From contig JAFRIJ010000011.1 in assembly GCA_017432825.1 (NCBI GenBank), positions 98,591-162,590 of the forward strand: a DNA stretch of 64,000 nucleotides, in the 5' to 3' direction. Under the pieces are notes generated by a model. It saw only the letters and a list, made by a program, of their open reading frames with translations, ran no database searches and was not told where the DNA came from. Position numbers and translations under genes: made by a program. This document shows positions 16,304-25,639 of this stretch, in pieces (the stretch's first letter is position 1; every line of letters starts with the position of its first letter). Source of the stretch: Bacilli bacterium (GTDB lineage: Bacteria > Bacillota_I > Bacilli_A > RF39 > UBA660).

Positions 16304-16345
16304 CCTTTTGGTCTATCGGCCTTTTCAGGCAAGGAGCTTTCGCTC
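16304..16345 (-). promoter_or_regulatory. Probable S6:S18-binding leader of rpsF
   Basis: The leader RNA contains GAGC-GAAA-GCTC, then CCTT GCCT GAAA AGGC CG and a bulge closed by AAGG. The hairpin with a CCG on its 3' side resembles the known S6:S18 autoregulatory motif, and its outer strand reaches towards the ribosome site of rpsF. Confidence 0.55.
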
Positions 16346-16352
16346 TTTATGT

Positions 16353-16380
16353 ATTATAGCATAATTTATTTAAATTGCAA
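16353..16380 (-). promoter_or_regulatory. rpsF operon promoter
   Basis: TTGCAA (16380-16375), a 16-base spacer and TATAAT (16358-16353) on the minus strand; the transcript would begin just before the structured leader. Confidence 0.75.
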
Positions 16381-16391
16381 ATGTTTTATAT

Positions 16392-16418
16392 ATAAAAAGA
16401 ATGAATTACTCATTCTTA
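16392..16418 (-). terminator. Terminator of pepF containing its stop codon
   Basis: AAGAATGA (16397-16404) pairs with TCATTCTT (16410-16417), followed by a T-run on the minus strand. The pepF stop at 16406 lies in the loop. Confidence 0.8.
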
Positions 16419-18196
16419 TTTAATTCTATATATTCATTTATTGTATCATTAAACATTTTTATTGCATCTTCTATTACTTCTTTTTTAGTTAAATCTACTC
16501 CCGCTATTATAAGAGACTCTAATGGTTTTTTTGTTCTTCCTACACTTAAGAATTTGATATAGTTATCTACAGCATCTTTCTTACCATCTAATATATCATT
16601 TACTATGTGGCAAGCTGCTGATAATCCTGTAGCGTATTTATATACATAAAAATTATAATAGAAGTGTGGTATTCTTGCCCATTCATATTTTATTTCTTCA
16701 TCTATTACAACATCGTTACCAAAATATTTTTTATTTAATTCATAATATTTATCATTTAAATAATCCGCTGTTAAAGGTATGTCTTTTTCAGCATCTTTAT
16801 AGATATCTTGTTCAAATTCGGCAAACATTGTTTGTCTATATATAGTTGATTTAAATAATGTCATTAGGTTATCTAATATAAATAATTTTTCTTCTTTATT
16901 TTTACTTGTTTTTAATAAATATTTTGCTAATAATAATTCATTTACAGTTGATGCAACTTCTGCTACAAAGATAGAATAATCTCCATATTGATATGAGTTA
17001 TTATTTCTAGTGTAGTAGCTATGCATAGAGTGACCTAGTTCATGTGCTAATGTTGACATGTCATTATATTTATCTTGATAATTTAGTAATATATATGGAT
17101 TTGTATCGTAACATCCACTAGAATACCCTCCTGTTCTTTTGTTTTTAGTTGGATATACATCTATCCATCTATCTTTTATGCCTTTTTTTAAATTGTTTAA
17201 GTAATCGTCTCCTAATACTTCTAGTGCTTTATAAACTGTTTCTTTAGCTTCTTCGAAAGGATATTTTTTATCATATTTTTCTACTATAGGTGTATAAATA
17301 TCATATAAATGTATCTCATCTAATTTTAAAATATTCTTCTTTAATTCATAATATTTGTAAAGTACATCTAAATTATTATTGATTGTTTTTATTAGGTTAT
17401 TGTATACGTTTATATTTACTTCATCAGGATATAAACACCATTCTATGGTACTATTATATTTTTTCATTCTAGAAATGGTTATATTCTCTTTAATATTACC
17501 TGATAAAGTTGAAGCAAATGTGTTTATAAATTGTTTGTATGTTTTATAAAGAGTTGTAAAGGCTTCTTTTCTTACGCTTCTTTTCTTTGATTCTATGTAT
17601 ACTCCGTAGTTAGAACATGTTAATTCTACTAAATTACCTTCTTCATCATGAATATTACCAAATGTTAGATCTGAATCTTTTAATAGTTCATATGTTTCAT
17701 AATTATTATTTAGCATTTTTGTAATACTAGATAATAATTTTTCTTCTATATCAGATAAAGTGTGTTCTTTATATCTATATTCGTTTTTTATTATTATTTC
17801 ATAGTCTTTTAATTTTGGTTCTTCTTTATAATACTCTTCTATTTCTTTATATTTTTTTTTTAGAATATTAGGTGTTACAAAATAAGATATTTTTGAAAAT
17901 TTATCAAATAAATTGCTTACTTTGGCGCTTAGTGCTTGATTGCTATTATTTGCTGTATCTTCATCAAATAATAAATGACTATAGACTGCTAGTTTTTCTA
18001 ATATTCTTGATATATAAAAATAATTATCTATTGTTTCATAAAAACTATTTGCGTTATCTAACATTATACTTTCGTATTTAGAAAAATAATCTATGTTTTT
18101 AGATACTTCATCGTATTCTTTGTTAAATTCATTAATACTTTTATATATTTTACTTAAATCCCATTTATATTTTTCTTCTATTTCTTTTCTATCCAT
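16406..18196 (-). CDS. pepF: Oligoendopeptidase F (M3 family)
   Basis: 596 residues, normal for PepF. The zinc motif HELGHSMHSYYT lies near residue 387, with a downstream Glu in the FVAEVASTVNE helix as third ligand. It is a cytosolic peptidase that degrades oligopeptides of about 7-17 residues. It starts 11 bases after ychF, so the two are likely cotranscribed. The terminator overlaps its end. Confidence 0.94.
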   Translation of the reverse strand: MDRKEIEEKYKWDLSKIYKSINEFNKEYDEVSKNIDYFSKYESIMLDNANSFYETIDNYFYISRILEKLAVYSHLLFDEDTANNSNQALSAKVSNLFDKFSKISYFVTPNILKKKYKEIEEYYKEEPKLKDYEIIIKNEYRYKEHTLSDIEEKLLSSITKMLNNNYETYELLKDSDLTFGNIHDEEGNLVELTCSNYGVYIESKKRSVRKEAFTTLYKTYKQFINTFASTLSGNIKENITISRMKKYNSTIEWCLYPDEVNINVYNNLIKTINNNLDVLYKYYELKKNILKLDEIHLYDIYTPIVEKYDKKYPFEEAKETVYKALEVLGDDYLNNLKKGIKDRWIDVYPTKNKRTGGYSSGCYDTNPYILLNYQDKYNDMSTLAHELGHSMHSYYTRNNNSYQYGDYSIFVAEVASTVNELLLAKYLLKTSKNKEEKLFILDNLMTLFKSTIYRQTMFAEFEQDIYKDAEKDIPLTADYLNDKYYELNKKYFGNDVVIDEEIKYEWARIPHFYYNFYVYKYATGLSAACHIVNDILDGKKDAVDNYIKFLSVGRTKKPLESLIIAGVDLTKKEVIEDAIKMFNDTINEYIELNKNE

Positions 18197-18207
18197 ATTT
18201 ATCCTTT

Positions 18208-19308
18208 CTATACATTAAATCTAAAGTGACATATATCTCCATCTTGCATTATATAGTCTTTTCCTTCTAAACGCATTTTTCCTTTTTCTTTTACTTTTTG
18301 TTCGTTTCCTTGTTCTTCTAAATCAGTATAACTCATTACTTCTGCTCTTATAAAACCCTTTTCAAAGTCAGTGTGAATTATTCCAGCACATTCTGGTGCT
18401 TTCATTCCTTTTTTGAATGTCCAGGCTTTTACTTCATCACTTCCAACTGTAAAATATGTTGCTAAACCTAATAGACTATATGTTGCTTTAATTAATTGTG
18501 ATAATCCACTTTCTTCTATTCCTAAATCATTTAAGAACTCTTTTTTTTCTTCTTCTTCTAATTCAGATAGCTCGCTTTCAATCTTAGCGCATATCATTAC
18601 TACTTCAGAATTTTCTTTTTTTGCGTATTCTTTTAATTTTTCTACATAATCATTTCCATTTGTTGCTACTACTTCTTCATTTACATTGGCTACATAGATT
18701 ATTGGTTTTAATGTTATTAAATTAAATGAAGATACTATTTTTATTTCATCTTCTGTTAGTGATAAATTTCTAATAGGTATATTTTTTTCTAATGATTCTT
18801 TTATTTTTACAAGTAAATTATATTCTTTTAGGTCTTCTTTATTCTTGGTTGTTTGAGCTTTTTTACCTATTTTATTTATTCTATTATCTATTATTTCCAA
18901 ATCTGCTAAAATTAATTCTACATTTATTACTTCAACATCCCTTATTGGATCTACATTACCGTCTACATGTATTATATTATTATCTTCAAAGCATCTTACT
19001 ACTTCTACTATAGCGTCTGTTTCTCTTATATGAGATAAGAATTTATTTCCTAATCCTTCTCCTTTACTAGCGCCTTTTACTAATCCAGCTATATCTGTAA
19101 ATTCAAATGTTGTAGGTATAGTTCTTTCTGGTTTATATAGATTTTCTAAGAATATCATTCTTTTATCTGGTACTATTACTGTTCCTACATTAGGATCTAT
19201 TGTAGCAAAAGGGTAATTTGCTGCTAGAATTTGTTGTTTTGTTATTGCATTAAATAATGTTGATTTCCCCACATTTGGTAATCCTACTATTCCTGCTGTT
19301 AAGCTCAT
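18208..19308 (-). CDS. ychF: Ribosome-binding ATPase YchF
   Basis: 366 residues. P-loop GLPNVGKSTLFNA (8-20), switch region FTDIAGLVKGASKGEGLGN, and a C-terminal TGS-like end (KEKGKMRLEGKDYIMQDGDICHFRFNV region). YchF/Ola1 is an Obg-family protein that prefers ATP and binds ribosomes. It is upstream of pepF in the same unit. Confidence 0.95.
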   Translation of the reverse strand: MSLTAGIVGLPNVGKSTLFNAITKQQILAANYPFATIDPNVGTVIVPDKRMIFLENLYKPERTIPTTFEFTDIAGLVKGASKGEGLGNKFLSHIRETDAIVEVVRCFEDNNIIHVDGNVDPIRDVEVINVELILADLEIIDNRINKIGKKAQTTKNKEDLKEYNLLVKIKESLEKNIPIRNLSLTEDEIKIVSSFNLITLKPIIYVANVNEEVVATNGNDYVEKLKEYAKKENSEVVMICAKIESELSELEEEEKKEFLNDLGIEESGLSQLIKATYSLLGLATYFTVGSDEVKAWTFKKGMKAPECAGIIHTDFEKGFIRAEVMSYTDLEEQGNEQKVKEKGKMRLEGKDYIMQDGDICHFRFNV

Positions 19309-19340
19309 GATATCACTTCTTTCACTAGGTTATTATAACA

Positions 19341-19372
19341 AAAAAAGATGTAAATAACAATTATTTACATCT
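19341..19372 (-). terminator. Terminator of the AbgT transporter unit
   Basis: GATGTAAATAA pairs with TTATTTACATC (19347-19371), with six to seven Ts following on the minus strand. Confidence 0.85.
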
Positions 19373-19376
19373 ATCT

Positions 19377-20939
19377 TTATAACATAACTCCTGTATTTAT
19401 ACCAAGTGGTATTCCTAGGAAATAAAATACTATTACTATTGTTAACCATAAAATTGTAAAAGCTATTGTATATGGTAACATTAATGATAAAGATTTAGAT
19501 ATTGTGATTGTATCATTTTCTTTTTTATTATATATTTGTAAGAATCCAATTAGAATAACAAAATATGTAAATAATGGTGTTATTCCTTTTAGGGAACTAT
19601 CTGCTGCTCTAAATACTGCCATAGCGTATTCTGGAGTTAATGAGCTTTGCATAAATAAAGGTACTATTACTGGTGATAGTATTGCCCATTTAGTAGAAGA
19701 TGCTGGAACTAATATTGTTGATATCGCTGTAATTAAAAATGTTAATATTACTAATACTAAACCTGTTATTTTTAATTCTCCTATTAAGTTCATTATATAC
19801 GATAATATAAATACTCCTATATTTGTTTGTTTAAATATTAAGCAAAATTGAGCTGCAAAAAATATTAATACTAATAATGATGATAAGTCTTTTAAATAAT
19901 AGTTCATTCCATCTACAAAGTCTCTATTATTATTTATTGTTTTTACTCTTAAACCATATACTAATCCTGCTAGCATTAACAAGAAACTAAATATAAATAC
20001 TGATCCTTGATTAAAGTAAGAATTAGTTCCAAATAATTGATCAACATAGCTTGATGATTTTAAATCTAGTAGTAATCCAGAGAAAGGTAATCCTGGTATT
20101 ATACAATATAATACAGGTAGTAATATTGCTAATACTGATAATATTGCTATTATTACTCCTTTCTTTTCTGTGTTTGTTATTTCTTTATCTATTTGTTCTA
20201 ATTCAATTTCTTCAAAATTATATTTTCCTAATTTTGGTATAATTACTTTTTCTGTAACTATTGTTCCTATATACGCTATTAAAAAAGTACTAATTAACAT
20301 AAAAAATAGGTTCCCATTAGGATTTACTTTATATGTTATATCTAATATTGTAGTAGCAGATTTTGTATATGGCAATAAAGCACTATCAAGAGAGTTTGCT
20401 ACTATATTAGCGCCGTATCCAAATGTAATCCCTGCATATGCGGCACATATTCCTGCAGATGGGTGTCTCTTTAAATCTCTAAATAATATAGCTGCCATAG
20501 GTATTACTATTACATATCCTACATCGTAAAACATTGAACATAGTACCCCTAGTAATGATATTAGAAACGTTATTATTCTTCTTGGTAATATTTTGGCAAG
20601 CATTTTATTAAATGAATTTAAAAATCCTGATTTAAATGCTACTCCTATACCCATTAGACCTACAATTAAAGTTCCTAATGGCGTAAATGATATGAAGTTT
20701 TTTAATAAATTACTAATTAAATATTGAATTCCTGTTCTATTGAATAGGTTATTTATATTAACTATTTGAGATTCTAATTCTCCCGATACTGTATTTACTG
20801 TGTAATAATTTGATTCTATTTTCAATATTCCACCAATACTACTTATTATCATTATTATTAATGTAAGAGTAAAGAATACTAGCGCAGGATGTATTTTATA
20901 TTTTTTTATATTTTTTAATTTTTCTAATTTATTTTTCAT
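19377..20939 (-). CDS. AbgT family transporter
   Basis: About 520 residues with some ten to twelve membrane helices. Family landmarks: HPALVFFTLTLIIMIISSIGG near the start, LGTLIVGLMGIGVAFKSG, VGYVIVIPMAAILF, and the late AISTILVPASSTKWAILSPVIVP helix. AbgT proteins import p-aminobenzoyl-glutamate or export related antifolates; the substrate here is unknown. The ATG at 20939 is chosen because it overlaps the DUF951 stop (ATGAAAAATAA); a TTG at 20945 is possible. Cotranscribed with DUF951. Confidence 0.9.
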   Translation of the reverse strand: MKNKLEKLKNIKKYKIHPALVFFTLTLIIMIISSIGGILKIESNYYTVNTVSGELESQIVNINNLFNRTGIQYLISNLLKNFISFTPLGTLIVGLMGIGVAFKSGFLNSFNKMLAKILPRRIITFLISLLGVLCSMFYDVGYVIVIPMAAILFRDLKRHPSAGICAAYAGITFGYGANIVANSLDSALLPYTKSATTILDITYKVNPNGNLFFMLISTFLIAYIGTIVTEKVIIPKLGKYNFEEIELEQIDKEITNTEKKGVIIAILSVLAILLPVLYCIIPGLPFSGLLLDLKSSSYVDQLFGTNSYFNQGSVFIFSFLLMLAGLVYGLRVKTINNNRDFVDGMNYYLKDLSSLLVLIFFAAQFCLIFKQTNIGVFILSYIMNLIGELKITGLVLVILTFLITAISTILVPASSTKWAILSPVIVPLFMQSSLTPEYAMAVFRAADSSLKGITPLFTYFVILIGFLQIYNKKENDTITISKSLSLMLPYTIAFTILWLTIVIVFYFLGIPLGINTGVML

Positions 20940-21123
20940 TATCAACTACCACCTTTTTTAATTTCTTATTGAATTCTACTCTTGGTAGCATTATTGTTCT
21001 ATTACAATTTAAACATTTTATTTTTATATCTGTACCAATTCTAGTTATCTCCCATTTGTTTGTTCCACATGGATGCTGTTTTTTCATGATAACTATACTT
21101 CCTAATCCGTAGTCTTGTTTCAT
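20929..21123 (-). CDS. DUF951 small zinc-ribbon-like protein
   Basis: 64 residues from the ATG at 21123; the GGAGG before it is inside a longer candidate start. MKKQHPCGTNKWEITRIGTDIKIKCLNC with HPCG and KCLNC is the DUF951 signature, likely binding one metal. In Bacilli it is often beside ychF-type genes, as here. Function unknown. It overlaps the transporter start. Confidence 0.85.
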   Translation of the reverse strand: MKQDYGLGSIVIMKKQHPCGTNKWEITRIGTDIKIKCLNCNRTIMLPRVEFNKKLKKVVVDNEK

Positions 21124-21173
21124 ACTAACCTCCATTTAAATTATATCATTTAAGTTAAATTATGTAAATATAA

Positions 21174-21203
21174 TAAAAAACATACTTAATTTGTATGTTT
21201 TAT
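21174..21203 (-). terminator. Terminator of the trmL unit
   Basis: AAACATAC pairs with GTATGTTT around 21179-21199, followed by Ts on the minus strand. Confidence 0.75.
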
Positions 21204-21709
21204 TCTTCTAATAACCAATCTTCACCTTTATGTGGTTCTGTTCTTAATAAGTCGTTATAGTTTTGTTGTCTTAATACTTCATATACTGCTATAGCGGCAC
21301 AATTTGATAAATTTAGTGCTCTTACGCTTGAAGTAGTTGGTATTCTTATACATCTATCTAGATAATTTTTTAATATTTCTTTAGGTATTCCTGTAGATTC
21401 CTTTCCAAATATTAAATAAATATTTTTTTCCTTATTGGAGAAATCAAACTCTGTATGTGGTTTTTTACCATATCTAGTAAAGAAATAGTATTCTCCTTTA
21501 TTCTTATTTAAGAAATCAGTAAAATCTTCATATATGGTATAGTCTAATTTGTCTATATAATTAACGCCACTTCTTTTTATTGTTTTATCATTTAATAGAA
21601 AGCCTAAAGGTTCTATTAGATGTAATTTAGTATTAGTAGCAACACATGTTCTCATTATATTTCCTGTATTACCCGGTATTTCTGGTTCATATAGTACTAT
21701 GTTAATCAA
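21200..21709 (-). CDS. trmL: tRNA (cytidine/uridine-34 2'-O)-methyltransferase TrmL
   Basis: 169 residues. SPOUT motifs are clear: YEPEIPGNTGNIMRTC (8-23), YLIFGKESTGIPKEIL, and CIRIPTTSSVRALNLSNCAAIAVYEVLRQ. It methylates the wobble ribose of certain tRNA-Leu species. It overlaps the upstream thioredoxin-fold gene by eight bases, so the two are translationally coupled. Confidence 0.94.
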   Translation of the reverse strand: MINIVLYEPEIPGNTGNIMRTCVATNTKLHLIEPLGFLLNDKTIKRSGVNYIDKLDYTIYEDFTDFLNKNKGEYYFFTRYGKKPHTEFDFSNKEKNIYLIFGKESTGIPKEILKNYLDRCIRIPTTSSVRALNLSNCAAIAVYEVLRQQNYNDLLRTEPHKGEDWLLEE

Positions 21710-22208
21710 TATCGATTGCTCCTATTCTATTTAGATATTTCATTATTTTTTTAGGATCATATTTTACTTTTGGAATGCTATAAGTATCTGTTATTTTTCC
21801 ATTAGTAAATACTACTAAGTATGGTAAATCATTTTCTATTTTTAATTTTTCTTTTACTTTTCTTTGGTCTTCATTTGTTATATCTAAATATAATATTTTA
21901 TTTCTTAAATTATTATTAGTTATAGTATTTTTAAATTTTTTTTCAAAATCTCTTATTTTTTCGTTCCCTAATATTGATACATATATTACAGCGTCTTTAT
22001 TTTCAATAATATAATCATTTAATTCGTTATAATTTATTACTTGTAAATATTCATTTAATATTCCTGTATATAATTTACTATCATTATATGTTTTATTCCA
22101 CTTCAATATATATAATAAAAGTAGAATAGTAAGTATAATTATTAATGTTAGATATAAATAATTTTTAGGAGGTATTATTCTTTCTTTTTCCTTATTTATC
22201 ATACTCAT
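21702..22208 (-). CDS. Membrane-anchored thioredoxin-fold-like protein
   Basis: 168 residues from the ATG at 22208 (GGAGATGAT before it). One N-terminal membrane helix (YLYLTLIIILTILLLLYIL) is followed by an extracellular domain with VIYVSILGNEKIRDFE, then NKILYLDIT and LPYLVVFTNGKI, which resembles a thioredoxin fold with a cis-Pro (DLPYL) but no CxxC. Without redox cysteines it cannot be an ordinary oxidoreductase. Coupled to trmL. Function unknown. Confidence 0.65.
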   Translation of the reverse strand: MSMINKEKERIIPPKNYLYLTLIIILTILLLLYILKWNKTYNDSKLYTGILNEYLQVINYNELNDYIIENKDAVIYVSILGNEKIRDFEKKFKNTITNNNLRNKILYLDITNEDQRKVKEKLKIENDLPYLVVFTNGKITDTYSIPKVKYDPKKIMKYLNRIGAIDID

Positions 22209-22360
22209 AAATATCATCTCCATTTAATTAATTTTATCAATAATATTTTCTTTTGTAAATATTTTACAATAAATATTATGAAAAAAAGAAGGAATTATGT
22301 TATTAAATATATATGTTTTATTTAGAGATAATATATGTTATAATATGCGTGGTGATAATT

Positions 22361-22972
22361 ATGATTAATTATGATAAAGAACTTGAAAAACTTATTAGTA
22401 ATTTGAACGGTACTATTCCTAAATTACTTTTACATAGTTGTTGTGCGCCATGTTCATCTTATGTTATATCTTACTTAACTAATTATTTTGATATTTCTAT
22501 TTTTTATTATAATCCTAATATATCTCCCAAGGATGAATATATAAAAAGAAAGAAGGAACAAATTAGATTAATTAATTCTATTCCTACTAAAAATAAGCTA
22601 GATATTATTGATTGTGATTATGAGAATGATATTTATGAAAAGATGATTAAGGGATTAGAAAATGAGCCAGAAAGAGGTAATAGATGTACTGTTTGTTTTA
22701 AGTTAAGGTTAGATACTACTTGTAGGAAAGCAAAGGAATTAGGTTATGATTATTTTGGTACTACTTTAACTGTTAGTCCATATAAAAATAGTAATTTAAT
22801 TAATGAAATTGGTTTATCTTTGCAGGATAAATATAATATTAAGTATTTAATATCTGATTTTAAAAAGAGAGAAGGATATAAAAAGTCTATAGAATTATCT
22901 AAAAAATATGATTTATATAGGCAGGACTTTTGTGGATGTAAATATTCTAAAAAAGCTAAATTATTTGATTAA
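22361..22972 (+). CDS. queH: Epoxyqueuosine reductase QueH
   Basis: 203 residues from the ATG at 22361, preceded by GGTGATAATT; upstream extension to 22313 is hydrophobic and lacks a ribosome site. LLLHSCCAPCSSY holds the Cys27-Cys28 pair and the late FCGCKYS the other cysteines that bind the iron-sulfur cluster. RKKEQIRLI and GNRCTVCFKLRLD are family motifs. It performs the last step of queuosine synthesis in tRNA. It is monocistronic and converges with the next gene with no visible terminator between. Confidence 0.92.
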   Translation: MINYDKELEKLISNLNGTIPKLLLHSCCAPCSSYVISYLTNYFDISIFYYNPNISPKDEYIKRKKEQIRLINSIPTKNKLDIIDCDYENDIYEKMIKGLENEPERGNRCTVCFKLRLDTTCRKAKELGYDYFGTTLTVSPYKNSNLINEIGLSLQDKYNIKYLISDFKKREGYKKSIELSKKYDLYRQDFCGCKYSKKAKLFD

Positions 22973-22973
22973 T

Positions 22974-23588
22974 TTAGTTTTTTATTTTAGAAAACATATT
23001 TATTGTTTTATATAAATTATTTTGTTTTATATTCCATTCTTTATTTAATTCTCTTAATAAAGATTTTTTTATTTCATTTATATCATTTGGTTCTTTTTGA
23101 TAATAATCATAGTATAAATATTTTAATATAGTGCTATTATTATTATCCTTAATATAATTTATTAATTTCTTTTTTTTCTCTTTTTCAATTCTTAATTTAT
23201 TTTGATATTCTACTTTTTTATTTTCTATATATTCTATATTTGTTACTGGTAATTTTTTAGATACTTCTATACATTCTTCTTCTTCATCAAATATTAAGCT
23301 GCTTCTTTTTATTAAATATCCTTCTTCATTAAAGAGAAGTCCTAAAGATATCTTAGTATTTGATACTAAGCATATTAGTTTTTTATAATTTTTATTATCT
23401 ATTTTTATTTTATTTATAAATTCTTTTGATACTTTTATAATATTATTTTTTAGGATATTAATGTCTTTATCTGATACTCTATATAGGGGTATTTTTATTA
23501 TGTTTTTTATTTTGTCTTCTCTATTCCACTCAAAAAAATTATAATAATTATCTTGAAAATTTAAAACTATATCATAAATGTAGTTCAT
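22974..23588 (-). CDS. DUF3603-like protein
   Basis: 204 residues. The start NYIYDIVLNFQDNYYNFFEW followed by IKIPLYRVSD resembles the DUF3603 (YjbA-type) family of Bacilli. The middle carries SLGLLFNEEGYLIKRSSL and a Lys/Glu-rich helix. No membrane segment. The gene overlaps the preceding small membrane protein by 17 bases. Role unknown. Confidence 0.65.
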   Translation of the reverse strand: MNYIYDIVLNFQDNYYNFFEWNREDKIKNIIKIPLYRVSDKDINILKNNIIKVSKEFINKIKIDNKNYKKLICLVSNTKISLGLLFNEEGYLIKRSSLIFDEEEECIEVSKKLPVTNIEYIENKKVEYQNKLRIEKEKKKKLINYIKDNNNSTILKYLYYDYYQKEPNDINEIKKSLLRELNKEWNIKQNNLYKTINMFSKIKN

Positions 23589-23793
23589 TTTTTTTGTCTC
23601 CTTTAATTAGAAAAGTAAATAAAATAATTATAAAGCCTATTAATGAGTAGTAACATTCTATTCTTCTAATTATAAAATTTACATAAAAACTAAAATTATA
23701 CCCTAAAGTTAAGAGATTAAGATATAGTATTATGAAAGTGTTACCTATAATCATAAGTGAAAAACCTATTAGAAAGAAAAAAATACGTGTCAT
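23572..23793 (-). CDS. Small two-helix membrane protein
   Basis: 73 residues from the ATG at 23793 (AGGTGAGT upstream). Two membrane helices, IFFFLIGFSLMIIGNTFIILYLNLL and YYSLIGFIIILFTFLI, and a basic C-terminal tail. It ends in TGA, the only TGA stop I found on an annotated protein gene apart from the trp leader ORFs. Coupled by overlap to the DUF3603-like gene. Function unknown. Confidence 0.65.
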   Translation of the reverse strand: MTRIFFFLIGFSLMIIGNTFIILYLNLLTLGYNFSFYVNFIIRRIECYYSLIGFIIILFTFLIKGDKKNELHL

Positions 23794-23847
23794 TATACTC
23801 ACCTAATAAATATTATTCTTTATTATGGTTTTAAGACACATATTATT

Positions 23848-24924
23848 TTATTCTTCTTTATTATTTTCTATTTCTTTTATTTCTACACTTGATATAGATT
23901 CAAATCTTTTGGTTATTTTGTCTGTTGTTATATTTATACTTTCTACATCTTTACCTACTGTTTCAATACTTTTTGTTAATTTAGACCATCTTTCTTTGTA
24001 TCTATTAAACTCTATACTTAGTTTATTTAATTCTTCTTGTATTACTTTAGAGTATTTATCTCTTTCCATATTTTTAAGTAATATTTGAATTACTGTTAGT
24101 GTTGACATTAAAGTTGTTGGAGATGTTAACCATACTCTTTTTTTATTAGCATATTCAACTATATCTTGATGATAAGCATTTATCTCTGCAAATAAAGCTT
24201 CTGCTGGTAAAAACATAATTGCTTGACTTGAAGTAACTCCTGGTATTATATATTTAGTACTTATAGCATCTATGTGTTTTTTTACATCAATTTTAAATTT
24301 TTTCTCTGCTAATTCTCTATCTAGTTTACTTTTATTTTTATCTACCATTAATCTATAATTTTCTAATGGAAATTTTGAATCTACTGCTATAGTACCTAAT
24401 GGTTTAGGGGCAAATATTACAGCATCTGCTATAGTACCATTATTAAATGTATATTGCGTTCTATATATTTTGTCATTTTTTTCTCCAAATATACTTACTA
24501 ATATATGATTTAAATTTACTTCTCCAAATATTCCTCTTGTTTTTTTATCTGTTAATATACTTTGCAAAGAGACAATGTCTTCACCTAAGTTGTCTATTTT
24601 CTTTTGAGCTTCATCTATTTTAGATAATCTTTCTAAGATACTAGTAAATGTTTTGTTTGTTTTGTTAAAGTTTTGATCTAATCTTTCGTTTACTTTATCA
24701 TTCATTAGCATTAATCTTTCTTCTAACATTTTATTTGTTTTATCAAATTCACTATTCATATTTTTAACTAATTCTAATCTAAAGTTAGATAGTTCTTTTA
24801 TTGTATTGGTTTCTAATTTACCTAATCTTTCAGTAATTTTGGCTTCATTTACGTTTTTTATTATTGCTATTATTACCAAAACTATTATAATTATTATTCC
24901 TATTAATATTATATAATCTATCAT
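23848..24924 (-). CDS. rmuC: RmuC family protein
   Basis: 358 residues from the ATG at 24924 (GAAGGTG before it). An N-terminal membrane helix (IILIGIIIIIVLVIIAII) is followed by a long coiled coil to about residue 140, then the nuclease-like RmuC core: GIFGEVNLNHILVSIFGE, IAVDSKFPLENYR, FLPAEALFAE and WLTSPTTLMSTL. RmuC proteins are implicated in limiting rearrangements at inverted repeats. Single gene upstream of the queH-facing cluster. Confidence 0.9.
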   Translation of the reverse strand: MIDYIILIGIIIIIVLVIIAIIKNVNEAKITERLGKLETNTIKELSNFRLELVKNMNSEFDKTNKMLEERLMLMNDKVNERLDQNFNKTNKTFTSILERLSKIDEAQKKIDNLGEDIVSLQSILTDKKTRGIFGEVNLNHILVSIFGEKNDKIYRTQYTFNNGTIADAVIFAPKPLGTIAVDSKFPLENYRLMVDKNKSKLDRELAEKKFKIDVKKHIDAISTKYIIPGVTSSQAIMFLPAEALFAEINAYHQDIVEYANKKRVWLTSPTTLMSTLTVIQILLKNMERDKYSKVIQEELNKLSIEFNRYKERWSKLTKSIETVGKDVESINITTDKITKRFESISSVEIKEIENNKEE

Positions 24925-24999
24925 CTTTACACCTTCTACTTTATATAATTTTATCATATGTAATTATTAGTGTCAATAAAAAGCGAACATTTGTTTAAT

Positions 25000-25026
25000 A
25001 AAACAGCTATTTTATAGCTGTTTTGT
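25000..25026 (-). terminator. Terminator of dnaD-nth containing the nth stop
   Basis: AAACAGCTAT (25001-25010) pairs with ATAGCTGTTT (25014-25023). The last codons and stop of nth are in the stem. Confidence 0.75.
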
Positions 25027-25639
25027 AATATTTACATAAATGTTGTAGTTTACAGTTACTACAATTTGGTTTTGCAGATTTGCAATGATATCTACCAAAA
25101 AATATAAATTGATGGTGGGTTTTAATCCATCTTTCTTTAGGAATTTTTCTCATAAGTGTTTTTTCTACTTCAGATACGTTCATATTACTTCTTGCTATTT
25201 TTAATCTTTTAGATACTCTTTCTACATGTGTATCTACTGCTATAGCAGGTACTTTATAGTATTCTGCTAGAAATACATTAGTTGTTTTTCTTCCTACTCC
25301 TGGTAGTGTTTCTAGATATTCTCTATTATTAGGAACCATGCCATTATAATCATTTACTAATCTAGTTGCAATTTCCTTTACAAATATGCTTTTCTTTTTA
25401 AATGTTCCTATTTCTTTTATTATATTTTCTATGTCAGATAATTTTGCATCTTTTAATTCATTTAGTGTTTTATATTTATTAAATAATACTTTTGTTACTT
25501 TGTTTACTCTAATATCAGTTGTTTGGGCACTTAATACGATCGCTATTAGTAATTCATAATCTTTTGTATAGTTTAATTCGCAATAAGCATTAGGATATAA
25601 TCCATCTAAATAATTTAATACTTCTTCTATTCTATTCAT
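25007..25639 (-). CDS. nth: Endonuclease III
   Basis: 210 residues. Helix-hairpin-helix LPGVGRKTTNVFLAEYY with Lys118, then VDTHVERVSKRL with catalytic Asp136, and the C-terminal cluster CKSAKPNCSNCKLQHLC with four cysteines for a 4Fe-4S centre. It excises oxidised pyrimidines and nicks the abasic site. It overlaps dnaD by eight bases, the classical Bacilli pair. Confidence 0.96.
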   Translation of the reverse strand: MNRIEEVLNYLDGLYPNAYCELNYTKDYELLIAIVLSAQTTDIRVNKVTKVLFNKYKTLNELKDAKLSDIENIIKEIGTFKKKSIFVKEIATRLVNDYNGMVPNNREYLETLPGVGRKTTNVFLAEYYKVPAIAVDTHVERVSKRLKIARSNMNVSEVEKTLMRKIPKERWIKTHHQFIFFGRYHCKSAKPNCSNCKLQHLCKYYKTAIK

